A stretch of DNA of 64,000 nt from Catenulispora acidiphila DSM 44928 (lineage in GTDB: Bacteria; Actinomycetota; Actinomycetes; Streptomycetales; Catenulisporaceae). Positions 1 to 9,090 of this stretch are shown in pieces. The stretch's first letter is position 1, and each line of letters starts with the position of its first letter. Below the pieces are notes generated by a model that saw only the letters and a list, made by a program, of their open reading frames with translations, searched no databases and had not been told where the DNA came from. Made by a program: the position numbers and the translations under genes. Location: assembly GCF_000024025.1 (NCBI RefSeq), contig NC_013131.1, positions 5,828,001-5,892,000 of the forward strand, written 5' to 3'.

Positions 1-3000
1 TCAGCCCGCCGAGCGTCGCGCCGATCCCGGCAGCCAGCGCGACCTCCCCGACCCGGCTCAGGGTGGTGAAGGACAAGACCAGCGGCGAGATCAACAAGAA
101 CAGCGGAGACAGGAAGACGTTCAACGCGGCGAAGAACAGCAGCATCGCCCGCAGACCCGGTTGCCCCCACGAATACCGGAAGCCCTCGGCGATCTCGGCC
201 AGCAACGTCTCCTTGCGCCGCCACGCCATCGTGGCCGGGAAGCGCACCGCCAGAACGACCGCGACCGCCACCGCGTAGCTGGCGACGTCGATGACCAGGA
301 TGCCGCCGAGCCCGATCGCCGCCATCAGACCGACGGCGACCAGCGGCACCATGATCTGCGCGACGCCGTTGATCATCTGGACGACGCCGTTGGCGTGCCC
401 GAGGTAGTGCTTGGGCACGAGTTGCGCTACCGAGGAGCCATAGGCGAGCCGCTGGAACGTCAACGAGACCGACAGACAGATGAGCAGCGGATAGATATGC
501 CAGATCTGCAAATGGCCGGTCCACAGCAGAATCCCGAGGATCAGCTGTGTACCTCCGGCGAAGGTGTCGCCGAGCAGCATGACGCGTCGCCGGTTGGAGC
601 GGTCCACCACGGCGCCGGCCAACGGAGCCGCCAGCATGCCCGGTACCAGGCCGCAGACCGCGAACAGCGCAAAGCGGAACAGCGAACCGGTGTGCAGGTA
701 GATCCACAGCGGCACGGCGAACTCGGTGAGCGCTGATCCGGTCATCGACACGAGTTGACCGGAGGCGACGGCGAGGAAGCGGCGCATGCTCGGCGTGGGA
801 CCGGTCGGCACGACGCGTTCGCGAGAGCGAGAGACCCCGTGCAGCCACCAGCCGGCGTCCGCACCGCGCTCCTGTCGGCTCAGCGGCTCCGGCGTCTCCA
901 GAGCCGGTCTGGTCTCGGTGACGATCGCCGCCAGTTCCTCGGCGCGGTACTTCAGGAAGAAGTGACCTGCTTCGTCCAGCACGACCACCGCCGAGGTATC
1001 GGTGAGGAAGTGCCACTCGCGGTAGCGCTCAGCGTAGAAATCGGTGGTGGGATCACGGTCTCCGGCGACGGTGATGACCGGCGCTCGCAGCCGGTCCACG
1101 CTGTCGCGCAGCAGCCCGGTGTAGTAGTCCTCGGCGCTTTGGGAGTCCTTGCGCATGTTCTGGATGATGTGTGTGGCCTGCTCAGGCTCGATGTCGCTCA
1201 TGTCGACACCCATGGACAGCAGCCAGTTGGCGTAGCCGCGATCGGAGCGGAAGCGCTCCAGGCGAGCCACGCGCGACAGCCCTCCCAGCACCTTGTTCTC
1301 GGGTCTGGCGAAGGGGAAGATGGCGCCGATGTACAAGGCTTCGAGCCTGCGTCCGGCGGCTTCCAGGCGCCGGGCGATCTCCACGGCGAGCGCCGAGCCG
1401 ACACCGCAGTGCCCGTATACGGCGAGCGGACCGTCCACCTTCCGCAAGATCTCCTCGACGCAGCGGCTGGCGAGTTCGTCGAAGGGCAGGGCGTCTTCGT
1501 CCAACCCGATGTCGTGCCCTGGGATGGCGACCGCGAACAGCCGGTGCCCGTCGGGAAGGGCGTCGGCCAGCGGCTGGTACACGATCGCGCTACCGCCTCC
1601 GTACGGCACGCAGACGAACGACAGCGTGCGCTGCGCGACGGGGATCGGCTTGGTCAGCTCGTGGACGAGTTCGGCCGGACCGCGTTCGGCAGCCGGCGTG
1701 TCGAGCAGCGTCGCGAGCCCGCGGACCGTCGGGTTTTTGAAGAGGTCGAGCACTGATACGCCCGCGCCGGCCGACCGGCGGAGCTTGGCGACGACCTGTG
1801 CGGCGAGCAGCGAATGGCCGCCGAGGTCGAAGAAGTCGTCGTCGATGCCGATGCGCTCGACGCGCAACACGTCGGACCAGATCTGCGCGATCAGGCGCTG
1901 GGAGTCGGACTCCGGGGCGGCGAACGCGGTGCCCTCGTCGCGACCGCGCTGGGGTTCGGGCAGCGCGCGCCGGTCGAGTTTGCCGTTGGGGGTCAACGGA
2001 AGCACGTCCAGGGTCACCAGCGCGGAGGGGACCATGTAGTCCGGGAGCCGCTGCTTGAGTGCCGTGCGCAGCGCCGCGTGGTCGGCCTCGCCGACGACGT
2101 AGCCGACGATTCGCCGGTCGCCGGGGACGTCTTCGCGCACCACGGCGGCGGCGTCGGCGACGCCAGGCTGGTCGCGGAGCGCCGCTTCGATCTCTCCGAG
2201 CTCGATGCGCAGGCCTCTGATTTTGACCTGGCCGTCGATCCGTCCCAGGAATTCCACGGCGCCATCGGTGCGTCGCCGCGCCAGGTCGCCGGTCCGGTAG
2301 AGCCGGGATCCGGGCGTGCCGAACGGGTCGGGGACGAAGCGTTCGGCGGTCAGCGCCGGCCGTTTCAAGTACCCACGCGCCAGCCCGACGCCGCCGAGGA
2401 ACAGCTCCCCCGGCACGCCGATGGGCACCGGCTGCATCTGCGGGTCCAGGACGTGGAGCGCGAGGTTCTGGATCGGGAGGCCGATCGGGACGCGGGCCGC
2501 CGCGGTGAGCTCTTGCGGCGTGCACTGCCAGGAGGAGACGTCGATCGCGGCTTCGGTCGGGCCGTAGAGGTTGTGCAGCTCGGCCGGGAGCGTCGCCAGG
2601 CAGCGCAGGGCGACGTCGACCGGCAGTTCCTCGCCGCTGCACAGGATACGTCGCAGCCCTCTGCATTGCTCGACGCCCTCCTCGGCGAGGAACACCCCGA
2701 GCATGGAGGGGACGAAGTGGGCCGTGGTGACTCCCGCCGAGCGGATCAGGTCTCGGAGATACCCGGCGTCTTTGTGGCCGCCGGGTCGCGCCAGGACCAG
2801 GCGTGCGCCGGCCAGCAGCGGCCAGAAGAACTCCCAGACCGAGACGTCGAAGCCGGCCGGGGTCTTCTGCAGGACCACGTCGTCGGCGGTGAGCTGGTAG
2901 CGGCGCTGCATCCAGTCCAAGCGGTTGACGATTGCGCGGTGGGTGTTCAGGACACCTTTCGGGCGCCCGGTGGAGCCGGAGGTGTAGATGGCGTAGGCGA

Positions 3001-4894
3001 GGTCGCCGCGCGGGGCGCGCCATCCGGGCGGGGCGGCGAGGTTGGTCGCCTCGTCCAGGTACTGGATGGTCGCGGACGTCTCAGGGAGCTGATCGAGCAG
3101 GCCGCGCTGGGCGAGGATGACGGGCACGCCTGCGTCGGCGAGCATGAACGCGAGGCGGTCCGGCGGGTACTCCGGGTCCAGCGGCAGGTAGGCGGCGCCG
3201 GATTTCAGGACGCCGAGCAGCGCCACCGGTAGCGCCAGGGATCTCTCGGCGCAGACAGCGACCAGCGACTCCGGACCGACGCCGAGTTCACTCAGGCGAT
3301 AGGCGACTGCGTCAGCCTGCGTGTTCACCTCGCGGTAGGTGAGCGATTCGCCCTCGAACTCGATGGCGACGGCATCGGGTGTGCGAGCGCATTGGGCTTC
3401 GACGAGTTCGTGCAGGGTCTTGTCCTGCGGGAAGTCGGAGGTGGTGGCGTTGAAGTCGGCGAGGAGTCGGGCGCGTTCGGCGGCGTCGAGCATCTCGGCG
3501 TCGGCGACGGGGAGTTCCGGAGCGTCCAGGGCGGCGGTGAGCAGAGCCGTGAAATGGTTCGCCAGCCTGGCGATGGTCTCGGCGCCGAACAGGTCGGTGT
3601 TGTAGACGAACAGCGCGTCGAGGGCGTCGCCGTCCTGGCTGATGTAGAGCTCGAGGTCGTAGCGGGTCGCCCACGAGGTGAGCGGGAAGGGCTCGGCGCT
3701 GAGCGTGCCCGAAGCGCCTGCCGCCGATCCCCGCTGGTAGTTCTGCATCGCGAAGATCACCTGGAACAGCGGTGCCCGGGCGACGTCGCGGGGCAGGTCC
3801 AGGCGCTGGACGAGCTGCTCGAACGGCAGCTCTTGGTGGTCGTAGGCGGCGCTCGCCGTCTCCTGGACCCGTGCGAGCAGATCGGTGAAGGAGGGACGCC
3901 CGGTCAGGTCGGCGCGCATCGTCAGCATATTGACGAAGCAGCCGACCAGCGGTTCCAGCTCCGGCAGCGTCCGTCCAGCGACCGGGGAGCCGACCGCGAA
4001 GTCGTCCTGGGAGGTGTAGCGGGCAAGGAGCGCCTGGAATGCGGCGAGCAGGACCATGTACGGCGTCGCCTGGCTGCGGTCGGCCAGGGCTTTGACGGAG
4101 TCTGTCAGGGTTCGATTAAGGCGGAAGCCGTGCGCGGCGCCGTTGTATGTCTGCTCCGGCGGCCGTATTCGGTCGGTGACCAGGTCCAGGGTCGGCAGAC
4201 CGGCGAGCTGGGCGGCCCAGTAGGCGTGGTCGGTGTCGTAGCCGGGACGGTCGCGCTGCCAGATCGCGTAGTCGCCGTAGCCGATGGCCGGCTCGGGCAG
4301 AGTGCTCGGCGCGCCGGCGAGCCGGGCTTCGTAGAGGGCGAACAGGTCGGTCAGGAGCACGTCGACCGACCATCCGTCGCAGGCGATGTGATGCACGGCG
4401 AGCGCCAGGACGTGGTCGTCGTCGGCAAGGCGCACCAGCAAGGCGCGCGCCACCGGGCCGCGCACGATGTCGAAGGGCTCTGCGATCATCGCGCCGACGA
4501 CGTCCTGCGCCGCGTCGAGGGAATCCGCATCGGAGATCCGCAGCGGCACCTCACCGGCGGCGGCGACATGGATGCCGGGCCGGTCGTCGGTGTCGGCGGG
4601 GTAGCTCATGCGCAGCGTCTCGTGCCGCCCGGCCAAGTCCCGCAGGGCTCTGCCGAACGCGTCGGGGTCGAGCGCTCCGCGCAGCCGCAGCGCGACCGGA
4701 ACGGTATGCGCCGCGGACCCGGGAGCGAGCTGTTCCATGAACCACAGCCGCTCCTGCGCGAACGACAGCGGCGGCACCGTTCCCGCAGCCCGCGGCACGA
4801 TCGCAGCGGCTGCGGCACGCCGGCGAAGGCGTTGGGTGAGAAGGGTCTGCTTGGTCGCGGAAAGGTGCGAAGGGCCGCTCGTGAGATCGGTCAC
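1..4894 (-). CDS. Single-module NRPS (C-A-PCP-TE) fused to an MFS transporter, 3' end outside window
   Basis: One continuous minus-strand frame encodes at least 1,631 residues and leaves the window without a stop. The order is condensation domain (HHIACDG near residue 168), adenylation domain (TSGSTGRPKG near 636, NLYGPTE, NGKLDRR), carrier domain (DLGGHSLL, Ser near 1025), an alpha/beta thioesterase (about 1055-1340) and the first 260 or so residues of an MFS permease. The adenylation pocket read by eye is D-V-W-H-L-S-L-I-D-K, close to serine codes. The thioesterase motif is GHCGVG, so the nucleophile at about residue 1163 is Cys, not Ser. The family condenses an amino acid onto an acyl or aminoacyl partner and releases the product; the fused transporter suggests export of that product. 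The GTG start at 4894 gives a standard N-terminus before the C domain, with no strong ribosome site. No MbtH-like gene is in the window. The product is unknown. Confidence 0.9.
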   Translation of the reverse strand, partial: MTDLTSGPSHLSATKQTLLTQRLRRRAAAAAIVPRAAGTVPPLSFAQERLWFMEQLAPGSAAHTVPVALRLRGALDPDAFGRALRDLAGRHETLRMSYPADTDDRPGIHVAAAGEVPLRISDADSLDAAQDVVGAMIAEPFDIVRGPVARALLVRLADDDHVLALAVHHIACDGWSVDVLLTDLFALYEARLAGAPSTLPEPAIGYGDYAIWQRDRPGYDTDHAYWAAQLAGLPTLDLVTDRIRPPEQTYNGAAHGFRLNRTLTDSVKALADRSQATPYMVLLAAFQALLARYTSQDDFAVGSPVAGRTLPELEPLVGCFVNMLTMRADLTGRPSFTDLLARVQETASAAYDHQELPFEQLVQRLDLPRDVARAPLFQVIFAMQNYQRGSAAGASGTLSAEPFPLTSWATRYDLELYISQDGDALDALFVYNTDLFGAETIARLANHFTALLTAALDAPELPVADAEMLDAAERARLLADFNATTSDFPQDKTLHELVEAQCARTPDAVAIEFEGESLTYREVNTQADAVAYRLSELGVGPESLVAVCAERSLALPVALLGVLKSGAAYLPLDPEYPPDRLAFMLADAGVPVILAQRGLLDQLPETSATIQYLDEATNLAAPPGWRAPRGDLAYAIYTSGSTGRPKGVLNTHRAIVNRLDWMQRRYQLTADDVVLQKTPAGFDVSVWEFFWPLLAGARLVLARPGGHKDAGYLRDLIRSAGVTTAHFVPSMLGVFLAEEGVEQCRGLRRILCSGEELPVDVALRCLATLPAELHNLYGPTEAAIDVSSWQCTPQELTAAARVPIGLPIQNLALHVLDPQMQPVPIGVPGELFLGGVGLARGYLKRPALTAERFVPDPFGTPGSRLYRTGDLARRRTDGAVEFLGRIDGQVKIRGLRIELGEIEAALRDQPGVADAAAVVREDVPGDRRIVGYVVGEADHAALRTALKQRLPDYMVPSALVTLDVLPLTPNGKLDRRALPEPQRGRDEGTAFAAPESDSQRLIAQIWSDVLRVERIGIDDDFFDLGGHSLLAAQVVAKLRRSAGAGVSVLDLFKNPTVRGLATLLDTPAAERGPAELVHELTKPIPVAQRTLSFVCVPYGGGSAIVYQPLADALPDGHRLFAVAIPGHDIGLDEDALPFDELASRCVEEILRKVDGPLAVYGHCGVGSALAVEIARRLEAAGRRLEALYIGAIFPFARPENKVLGGLSRVARLERFRSDRGYANWLLSMGVDMSDIEPEQATHIIQNMRKDSQSAEDYYTGLLRDSVDRLRAPVITVAGDRDPTTDFYAERYREWHFLTDTSAVVVLDEAGHFFLKYRAEELAAIVTETRPALETPEPLSRQERGADAGWWLHGVSRSRERVVPTGPTPSMRRFLAVASGQLVSMTGSALTEFAVPLWIYLHTGSLFRFALFAVCGLVPGMLAAPLAGAVVDRSNRRRVMLLGDTFAGGTQLILGILLWTGHLQIWHIYPLLICLSVSLTFQRLAYGSSVAQLVPKHYLGHANGVVQMINGVAQIMVPLVAVGLMAAIGLGGILVIDVASYAVAVAVVLAVRFPATMAWRRKETLLAEIAEGFRYSWGQPGLRAMLLFFAALNVFLSPLFLLISPLVLSFTTLSRVGEVALAAGIGATLGGL

Positions 4895-5059
4895 AGCGAC
4901 CAAGGTAGCGAAGGATCGGCCTGTACGTCAGATTCTTTCGCCGCTCTGACGTATTTTTTCTTTCACTGATCGATCTATTGCCACTCCACGTCGGGTATCG
5001 GACAGCGAGGTCAATTCCGCACGAAGTAGCATGCAATCAGTCGCCGAAGGAGAGCCCTG

Positions 5060-5581
5060 ATGACCACTCCGTACGACTCCACCGCCGACACCCTCCGGCA
5101 CAGCCTGCGCGTCGCCGAACTGATGGGGCAGCCCGTCAAAGAGCTGATGGACCGATCCGTCCACCACGACCTGAGCAAGACGCGCGAACCGGAGCGAGCG
5201 ACCTACGACCAGTACGTACCAAGGCTGCGCGCCGCCGTGTACGGCAGCGAGGAGCACGCGGAGTTGGTGGAGGCGATGGGCGAAGGGCTACGCCACCATC
5301 ACGCACACAACCGCCACCACCCGGAGCACTTCCCACGCGGCGTCCACGACATGACGCTGGTCGACCTGATCGAGATGCTCGCGGACTGGAAGGCAGCCAC
5401 CGAACGCACCGAGCATGCCGACCAGAGCGGCGAAGGCGACCAGGACGAGCGCGGCGATCTCGCCCACACCCTGGAGCTCAACTGCGAGCGGTTCGGCATC
5501 GCGCCCCAGCTGATGGAGATCCTCGCCAACACCGCTCGCCATCACGGCTGGCTCGGCGCGCCGCCAGACCAAGAGTCCTAG
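5060..5581 (+). CDS. DUF5662 family protein
   Basis: This encodes 173 residues, rich in His and acidic residues, with the patterns HHDLSKT, GLRHHHAHNRHHPEHF and a DLIEMLADWKAAT helix. These are characteristic of the DUF5662 family, which resembles metal-binding HD-type all-helical domains. No reaction is established for the family. A strong GAAGGAGAG ribosome site lies just upstream of the ATG. It is transcribed away from the NRPS gene, from a short AT-richer intergenic stretch (4895-5059). Its stop overlaps the stop of the convergent gene through a shared CTAG. An HD-like phosphohydrolase role would be only a guess. Confidence 0.7.
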   Translation: MTTPYDSTADTLRHSLRVAELMGQPVKELMDRSVHHDLSKTREPERATYDQYVPRLRAAVYGSEEHAELVEAMGEGLRHHHAHNRHHPEHFPRGVHDMTLVDLIEMLADWKAATERTEHADQSGEGDQDERGDLAHTLELNCERFGIAPQLMEILANTARHHGWLGAPPDQES

Positions 5582-8500
5582 CTACCCGGCGCGAACAGGA
5601 GGCTGACCCAGTAGTTGTTGCCGTCGCTGAACTCGACCGGGTACGAGGCGCTCGATTCGTAGGCGAAGACTCCGTTGCCCGGCGGCACGCTGCCCGTCGG
5701 GGCGGTGAGCGGGTAGGCGGTGTGGGGGTAGTCGAGGTAGTTGGCGGTGTAGGAGTAGTTGCCGTTGGGGGCGTGGTAGGAGGCTACGTAGGTTGTGCCG
5801 GCGGTGATCGCGATGGGGGTGGTGAAGGTGAGGGTTTGCCAGCCTGAGGCGGTCTCGTTGGTGAAGGTGCCGGTGGCGAGTTGCGTTCCGTCGGTGGTCC
5901 AGAGTGAGCCGGTGTGGGTGCCGGTGTTCAGTGAGCCCTTGTAGAACTGGATGCCGGTGACGGTGCCGTTGACTGCTGAGGTGAAGCGCACGCCGAGTTC
6001 TACGGAGTTGTAGTCCCCTGAGTTGGTCACGGCCGGGGCGTCGCCGGGAGCGAAGAGCGTGCAGGGGCAGTTGTACGCCGGAGGCGTGGTCCCGGTGGTG
6101 AAGCTCCAGGTCGTCGGCTGGGTCATGGCGTGTCCCCAGGCGTCGGTGGCGGTGATCGAGGCGGTGAACACGGTGCCGGACGGCAGCTGGGTCGTCGGGG
6201 TCAGCGTCGCGGTGCGGGTGGCGGCGTCGTAGGACGCGACGGCCGGGACCGTGACGCCGGCAGCGTCGGTGAGGGTGTAGGCCAGACTTGTCGGATCGAG
6301 CGCGGCGGAGAACGTCGCGGTCGGGGCGATGGTGTCGGCCACGCCGGTGGCTGCGGCAACCGGAGTCGTCCCCGTGACGGTCGGCGGTCCGGTGGGGACG
6401 CCGGTGGTGTCGAACAGCGCGTCGACCCAGTAGTTGCTGGCGTTGTAGCTGTCGCTCGGGAACTGCGAGCCCGGTCCGTAGGCGTACACACCGTTGCCGC
6501 CGGAAGCACCGTCGGCCAAGGCGGTGATCAGCCCACTGCCTGCGCCGCCGGTGGTGAAGAAGCCGCCGTCAGCCGAGTAGTGACCGTGCGGAGCGTAGTA
6601 GGAGGCGGTGTAGGTGGCTCCCGGCCTGACAGGGACCGGATTGGCGAACGTGAGGGTCTGCCAGCCGGACGCGCTCTCGCCGGTGAACGTCCCGGTCGCC
6701 AGCAGCGCGCCGTTGGCAGCCCACAGCGATCCGGTGTGCGGCCCGGCGTTGGCCGCGGACTTGTAGAAGCGGATCCCGGTGACGTTCCCCGCCGTGCTGA
6801 CATGCATCTTCACGCCGAGTTCGACCGCTGATCCGTCACCGGTGTCGGGGACGACCGGCGTCGCGGAGTCCGGGAAAACGGTGCACGGACAGGCGTCGGC
6901 GGCGGTGACCGTCTGAGTCAGGGTGCTGGTACTGGGACCATAGCCGGGCTGGTTGACGAAGTCGGCCTTGATGGTGTGAGTGCCGACGCTCAGCGACGAC
7001 AGGTCGAGGGCGGCTGTCGAACCGGTCAGCGCGACCGCCTGCGGCGCGCCGGAGTCCACCGTGAACTGCACCGAGCAGCACTTGGGCGCCGAACCGCCGG
7101 CCATCGCGACCGTCGCCGTGACGTGAACGCTCTGGTCAGTCCTCGACGGGTTGAGCTCGGACGCCAGGGTCAGGGTCGTCGGAGAGCCGTTCACCGTCTC
7201 CTGAAGCAGATCGCTGCTCTCCGGGCCGTAGTCGGCGTCCCCGCTGTAGGTGGCGTACAGAGACGTCAGGCCCAGCGGCAGGTCGGTGATCGGGAGGGTC
7301 GCGGTGCCGTTGACGACCGGCTCGGTGACGGAAGCGAACTGGCGCGCCGCGAACGTCACCGTCCCGGTCGGCGCCGGGGAGCCCGGCTCGGTGGGCGTCA
7401 AGGTCACGGTCACGCCGCCGGGCTGGCCGTAGTACGCGGGATTGACATCGGGCGCGACCGTCATCGCGGTGCTGTGCGCAGCGGTGAGGCTCACCTCGGC
7501 GAACATGGCGCCCTGGTTCATCCACAGGTTGCCCGCGGCGTCGGTGGCGATGTCCTGCGGGCTGAACGTGTCCGGGCCGGTGAACTCGGTGGCGCGGCCG
7601 TCGGTCGGCGAGATCGCCATGACCGCGGTGTCGAAGGCGGTGCCGGACTGGTGGTGGAGCGGGCCGACGGTGCCGGCGTCGTAGATGATGCCGTCCGCGC
7701 CGACGCTCAGGAATCCCCCGGCGAAGTCCGACGGCATCGTGTACAGGGTCTGGGCGCCGGTCGCCGGATCGATCTCGCCGACCTCGTAAATGAAGTCGCT
7801 GTGCGGCACGAACCCCGCGTCGAACCACAGACGGCCGTCCGGGCCGAGCACGATCTGGTCCTGAGTGTTCGCGGCACCCGCCGGAAGGCCGTGGTAGGCG
7901 AACGCCCCGGCCGGGGTGAGCGACCCGATCTGCACCACGCCGGCGATGCTCCCGATGAACCAGGCGCTGCCGTCCGGAGCGATCGCCAGTTCGTGGTCGG
8001 CGCTCGCTGCGCCGTAGTGGTACGGCATCGCGAACTGGGTGAGCGACCCGCCGGACGCGAGGTGGCCGACGTAGCCGCGCACGTTGTCAGCGCCCGCGTC
8101 CGCCAGGAACCACGCGTCGCCGGACGCGTCGAAGGTCAGGCTGCCGACCCGCGGTCCGTCGGAGGCCGGCAGCAGGTGCGTCGTGATCGTGCCGGAGGTG
8201 TCGATCTCGGCGATCGCCGACTGCGTCGAGGCGGTCCCGACGCCGTCTTCGGCGAACCAGACCTCGCCGTCCGGACCCGCGACCATCGTGGAGACGCCGC
8301 CGTCGACCGGGTAGCGGGCCACGATGGTGTGGGAGGACGGGGAGAAGACGATGATGTAGGTCTGCGCGTTCTGCGTCACCGCCGCCCAGAAGTTCCCGTC
8401 GGCGCCGCGCGCGATCCCCGAGGCGCCACCGCCGGAGGCGGAGGAGTAGTCGTAGGAGGCGTAGAAGACCCCGAGGTCGGCGACCGTCGGCAGCGGCGCT

Positions 8501-8607
8501 GGGTCGGCGCGCGCGGCGGACGTGGACGCCGCAGTCCCCGCCAGGCTCAGAGCAGCGCACATGACGACGTGCAGGACACGGTTGCGCCAGCGCTTCGGTG
8601 CACGCAT
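5578..8607 (-). CDS. Large secreted protein: Vgb-like beta-propeller, Ig-like domains, two DUF4082 domains
   Basis: This 1,009-residue protein has a classical signal peptide (about residues 1-34, ending ASTSAARA). Residues 40-385 form repeated blades of the type 'GPDGEVWF / APDGSAWF / GPDGRLWF', typical of virginiamycin B lyase-like (streptogramin lyase) propellers. Two Ig-like domains follow (about 386-480 and 481-577), then a DUF4082 domain (578-738), a Big_5-like Ig domain (740-850) and a second DUF4082 domain (851-1007). The DUF4082 copies share GIRFYK/GIQFYK, HTGSLW, SGWQTLTF and NYWV motifs. The propeller may be structural rather than catalytic. The whole looks like an extracellular surface or carbohydrate-associated protein. 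It lies 117 bp downstream of the small secreted repeat protein on the same strand, so co-transcription is possible. Confidence 0.85.
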   Translation of the reverse strand: MRAPKRWRNRVLHVVMCAALSLAGTAASTSAARADPAPLPTVADLGVFYASYDYSSASGGGASGIARGADGNFWAAVTQNAQTYIIVFSPSSHTIVARYPVDGGVSTMVAGPDGEVWFAEDGVGTASTQSAIAEIDTSGTITTHLLPASDGPRVGSLTFDASGDAWFLADAGADNVRGYVGHLASGGSLTQFAMPYHYGAASADHELAIAPDGSAWFIGSIAGVVQIGSLTPAGAFAYHGLPAGAANTQDQIVLGPDGRLWFDAGFVPHSDFIYEVGEIDPATGAQTLYTMPSDFAGGFLSVGADGIIYDAGTVGPLHHQSGTAFDTAVMAISPTDGRATEFTGPDTFSPQDIATDAAGNLWMNQGAMFAEVSLTAAHSTAMTVAPDVNPAYYGQPGGVTVTLTPTEPGSPAPTGTVTFAARQFASVTEPVVNGTATLPITDLPLGLTSLYATYSGDADYGPESSDLLQETVNGSPTTLTLASELNPSRTDQSVHVTATVAMAGGSAPKCCSVQFTVDSGAPQAVALTGSTAALDLSSLSVGTHTIKADFVNQPGYGPSTSTLTQTVTAADACPCTVFPDSATPVVPDTGDGSAVELGVKMHVSTAGNVTGIRFYKSAANAGPHTGSLWAANGALLATGTFTGESASGWQTLTFANPVPVRPGATYTASYYAPHGHYSADGGFFTTGGAGSGLITALADGASGGNGVYAYGPGSQFPSDSYNASNYWVDALFDTTGVPTGPPTVTGTTPVAAATGVADTIAPTATFSAALDPTSLAYTLTDAAGVTVPAVASYDAATRTATLTPTTQLPSGTVFTASITATDAWGHAMTQPTTWSFTTGTTPPAYNCPCTLFAPGDAPAVTNSGDYNSVELGVRFTSAVNGTVTGIQFYKGSLNTGTHTGSLWTTDGTQLATGTFTNETASGWQTLTFTTPIAITAGTTYVASYHAPNGNYSYTANYLDYPHTAYPLTAPTGSVPPGNGVFAYESSASYPVEFSDGNNYWVSLLFAPGS

Positions 8608-8724
8608 GCTTGCGCCCCTCTTCGACAGATGTCAGGTAGGGGCTATTTAAGAGCACTGAGAAGCTTTCGGGAACTGGTTGCCGAGTGCGTTCAGGGCTAT
8701 CCCTCGGGGTCCGGCTTTCCGGTG

Positions 8725-8967
8725 TCAGAGGCCGTACTCGATCGCCGTGGCGTCCGGGGACACCACGAGGCCGTACTCGATCGCGGTGGCGTCGGGCGAG
8801 GCGACGAGGCCGTACTCGATCGCCGTGGCGTTCGGCGCGACGGTGCCGGTGCCGGCGGAGGTGGCGCTACCGGCGGTGACAGCCGCGTTCGAGGGCGCCG
8901 CGGTCATGAAGAGCGCGATGCCTGTGGCGGCGGCCAAGCCGCCGAGCCGCTTGACGACAGTTTTCAT
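8725..8967 (-). CDS. Small secreted protein with three C-terminal 13-residue repeats
   Basis: This encodes 80 residues: a signal peptide (KTVVKRLGGLAAATGIALF, probably cleaved near APSNA-A), a short Ala/Gly/Thr linker, then three tandem copies of (D/N)ATAIEYGLVxSP, the last ending at GL-stop. The motif ATAIEYGL is strikingly like the processing region of Flp-type prepilins (G/ATAIEYGLI). However, the Gly needed before the cleavage point is Asp or Asn here, and no hydrophobic pilin helix follows. The DNA repeats are 39 bp and in frame. The gene has its own promoter space, divergent from the PNPOx-like gene, and lies upstream of the large secreted protein on the same strand. The function is unknown; a repeat-peptide precursor or a surface peptide are both conceivable. 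Confidence 0.65.
   Translation of the reverse strand: MKTVVKRLGGLAAATGIALFMTAAPSNAAVTAGSATSAGTGTVAPNATAIEYGLVASPDATAIEYGLVVSPDATAIEYGL
8728..8844 (-). repeat. Three tandem 39-bp units coding for the 13-residue repeat
   Basis: The units begin at 8728, 8767 and 8806, an exact 39-bp period. The first two are nearly identical; the third diverges at its far end. The period is a multiple of three and lies in frame in the small secreted protein, so selection is probably on the peptide. Confidence 0.9.
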
Positions 8968-9090
8968 TCCGTCCCCCTGTCGGGATTCACGTGTGCTCGT
9001 CCTACAAACGGTAGCCCTCCGCGTGTATCAGTGGTCTGTTTCTTACGCTGCTCTACCCTGGGGATCATCGAATCGAGGAGGAGAACGCCG

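Noticed and set aside
755..4969. Long plus-strand open frames opposite the NRPS gene
   Set aside because: They are antisense shadows of very GC-rich coding DNA. The minus strand shows full C, A, PCP, TE and MFS motifs while the plus-strand translations have no family features.
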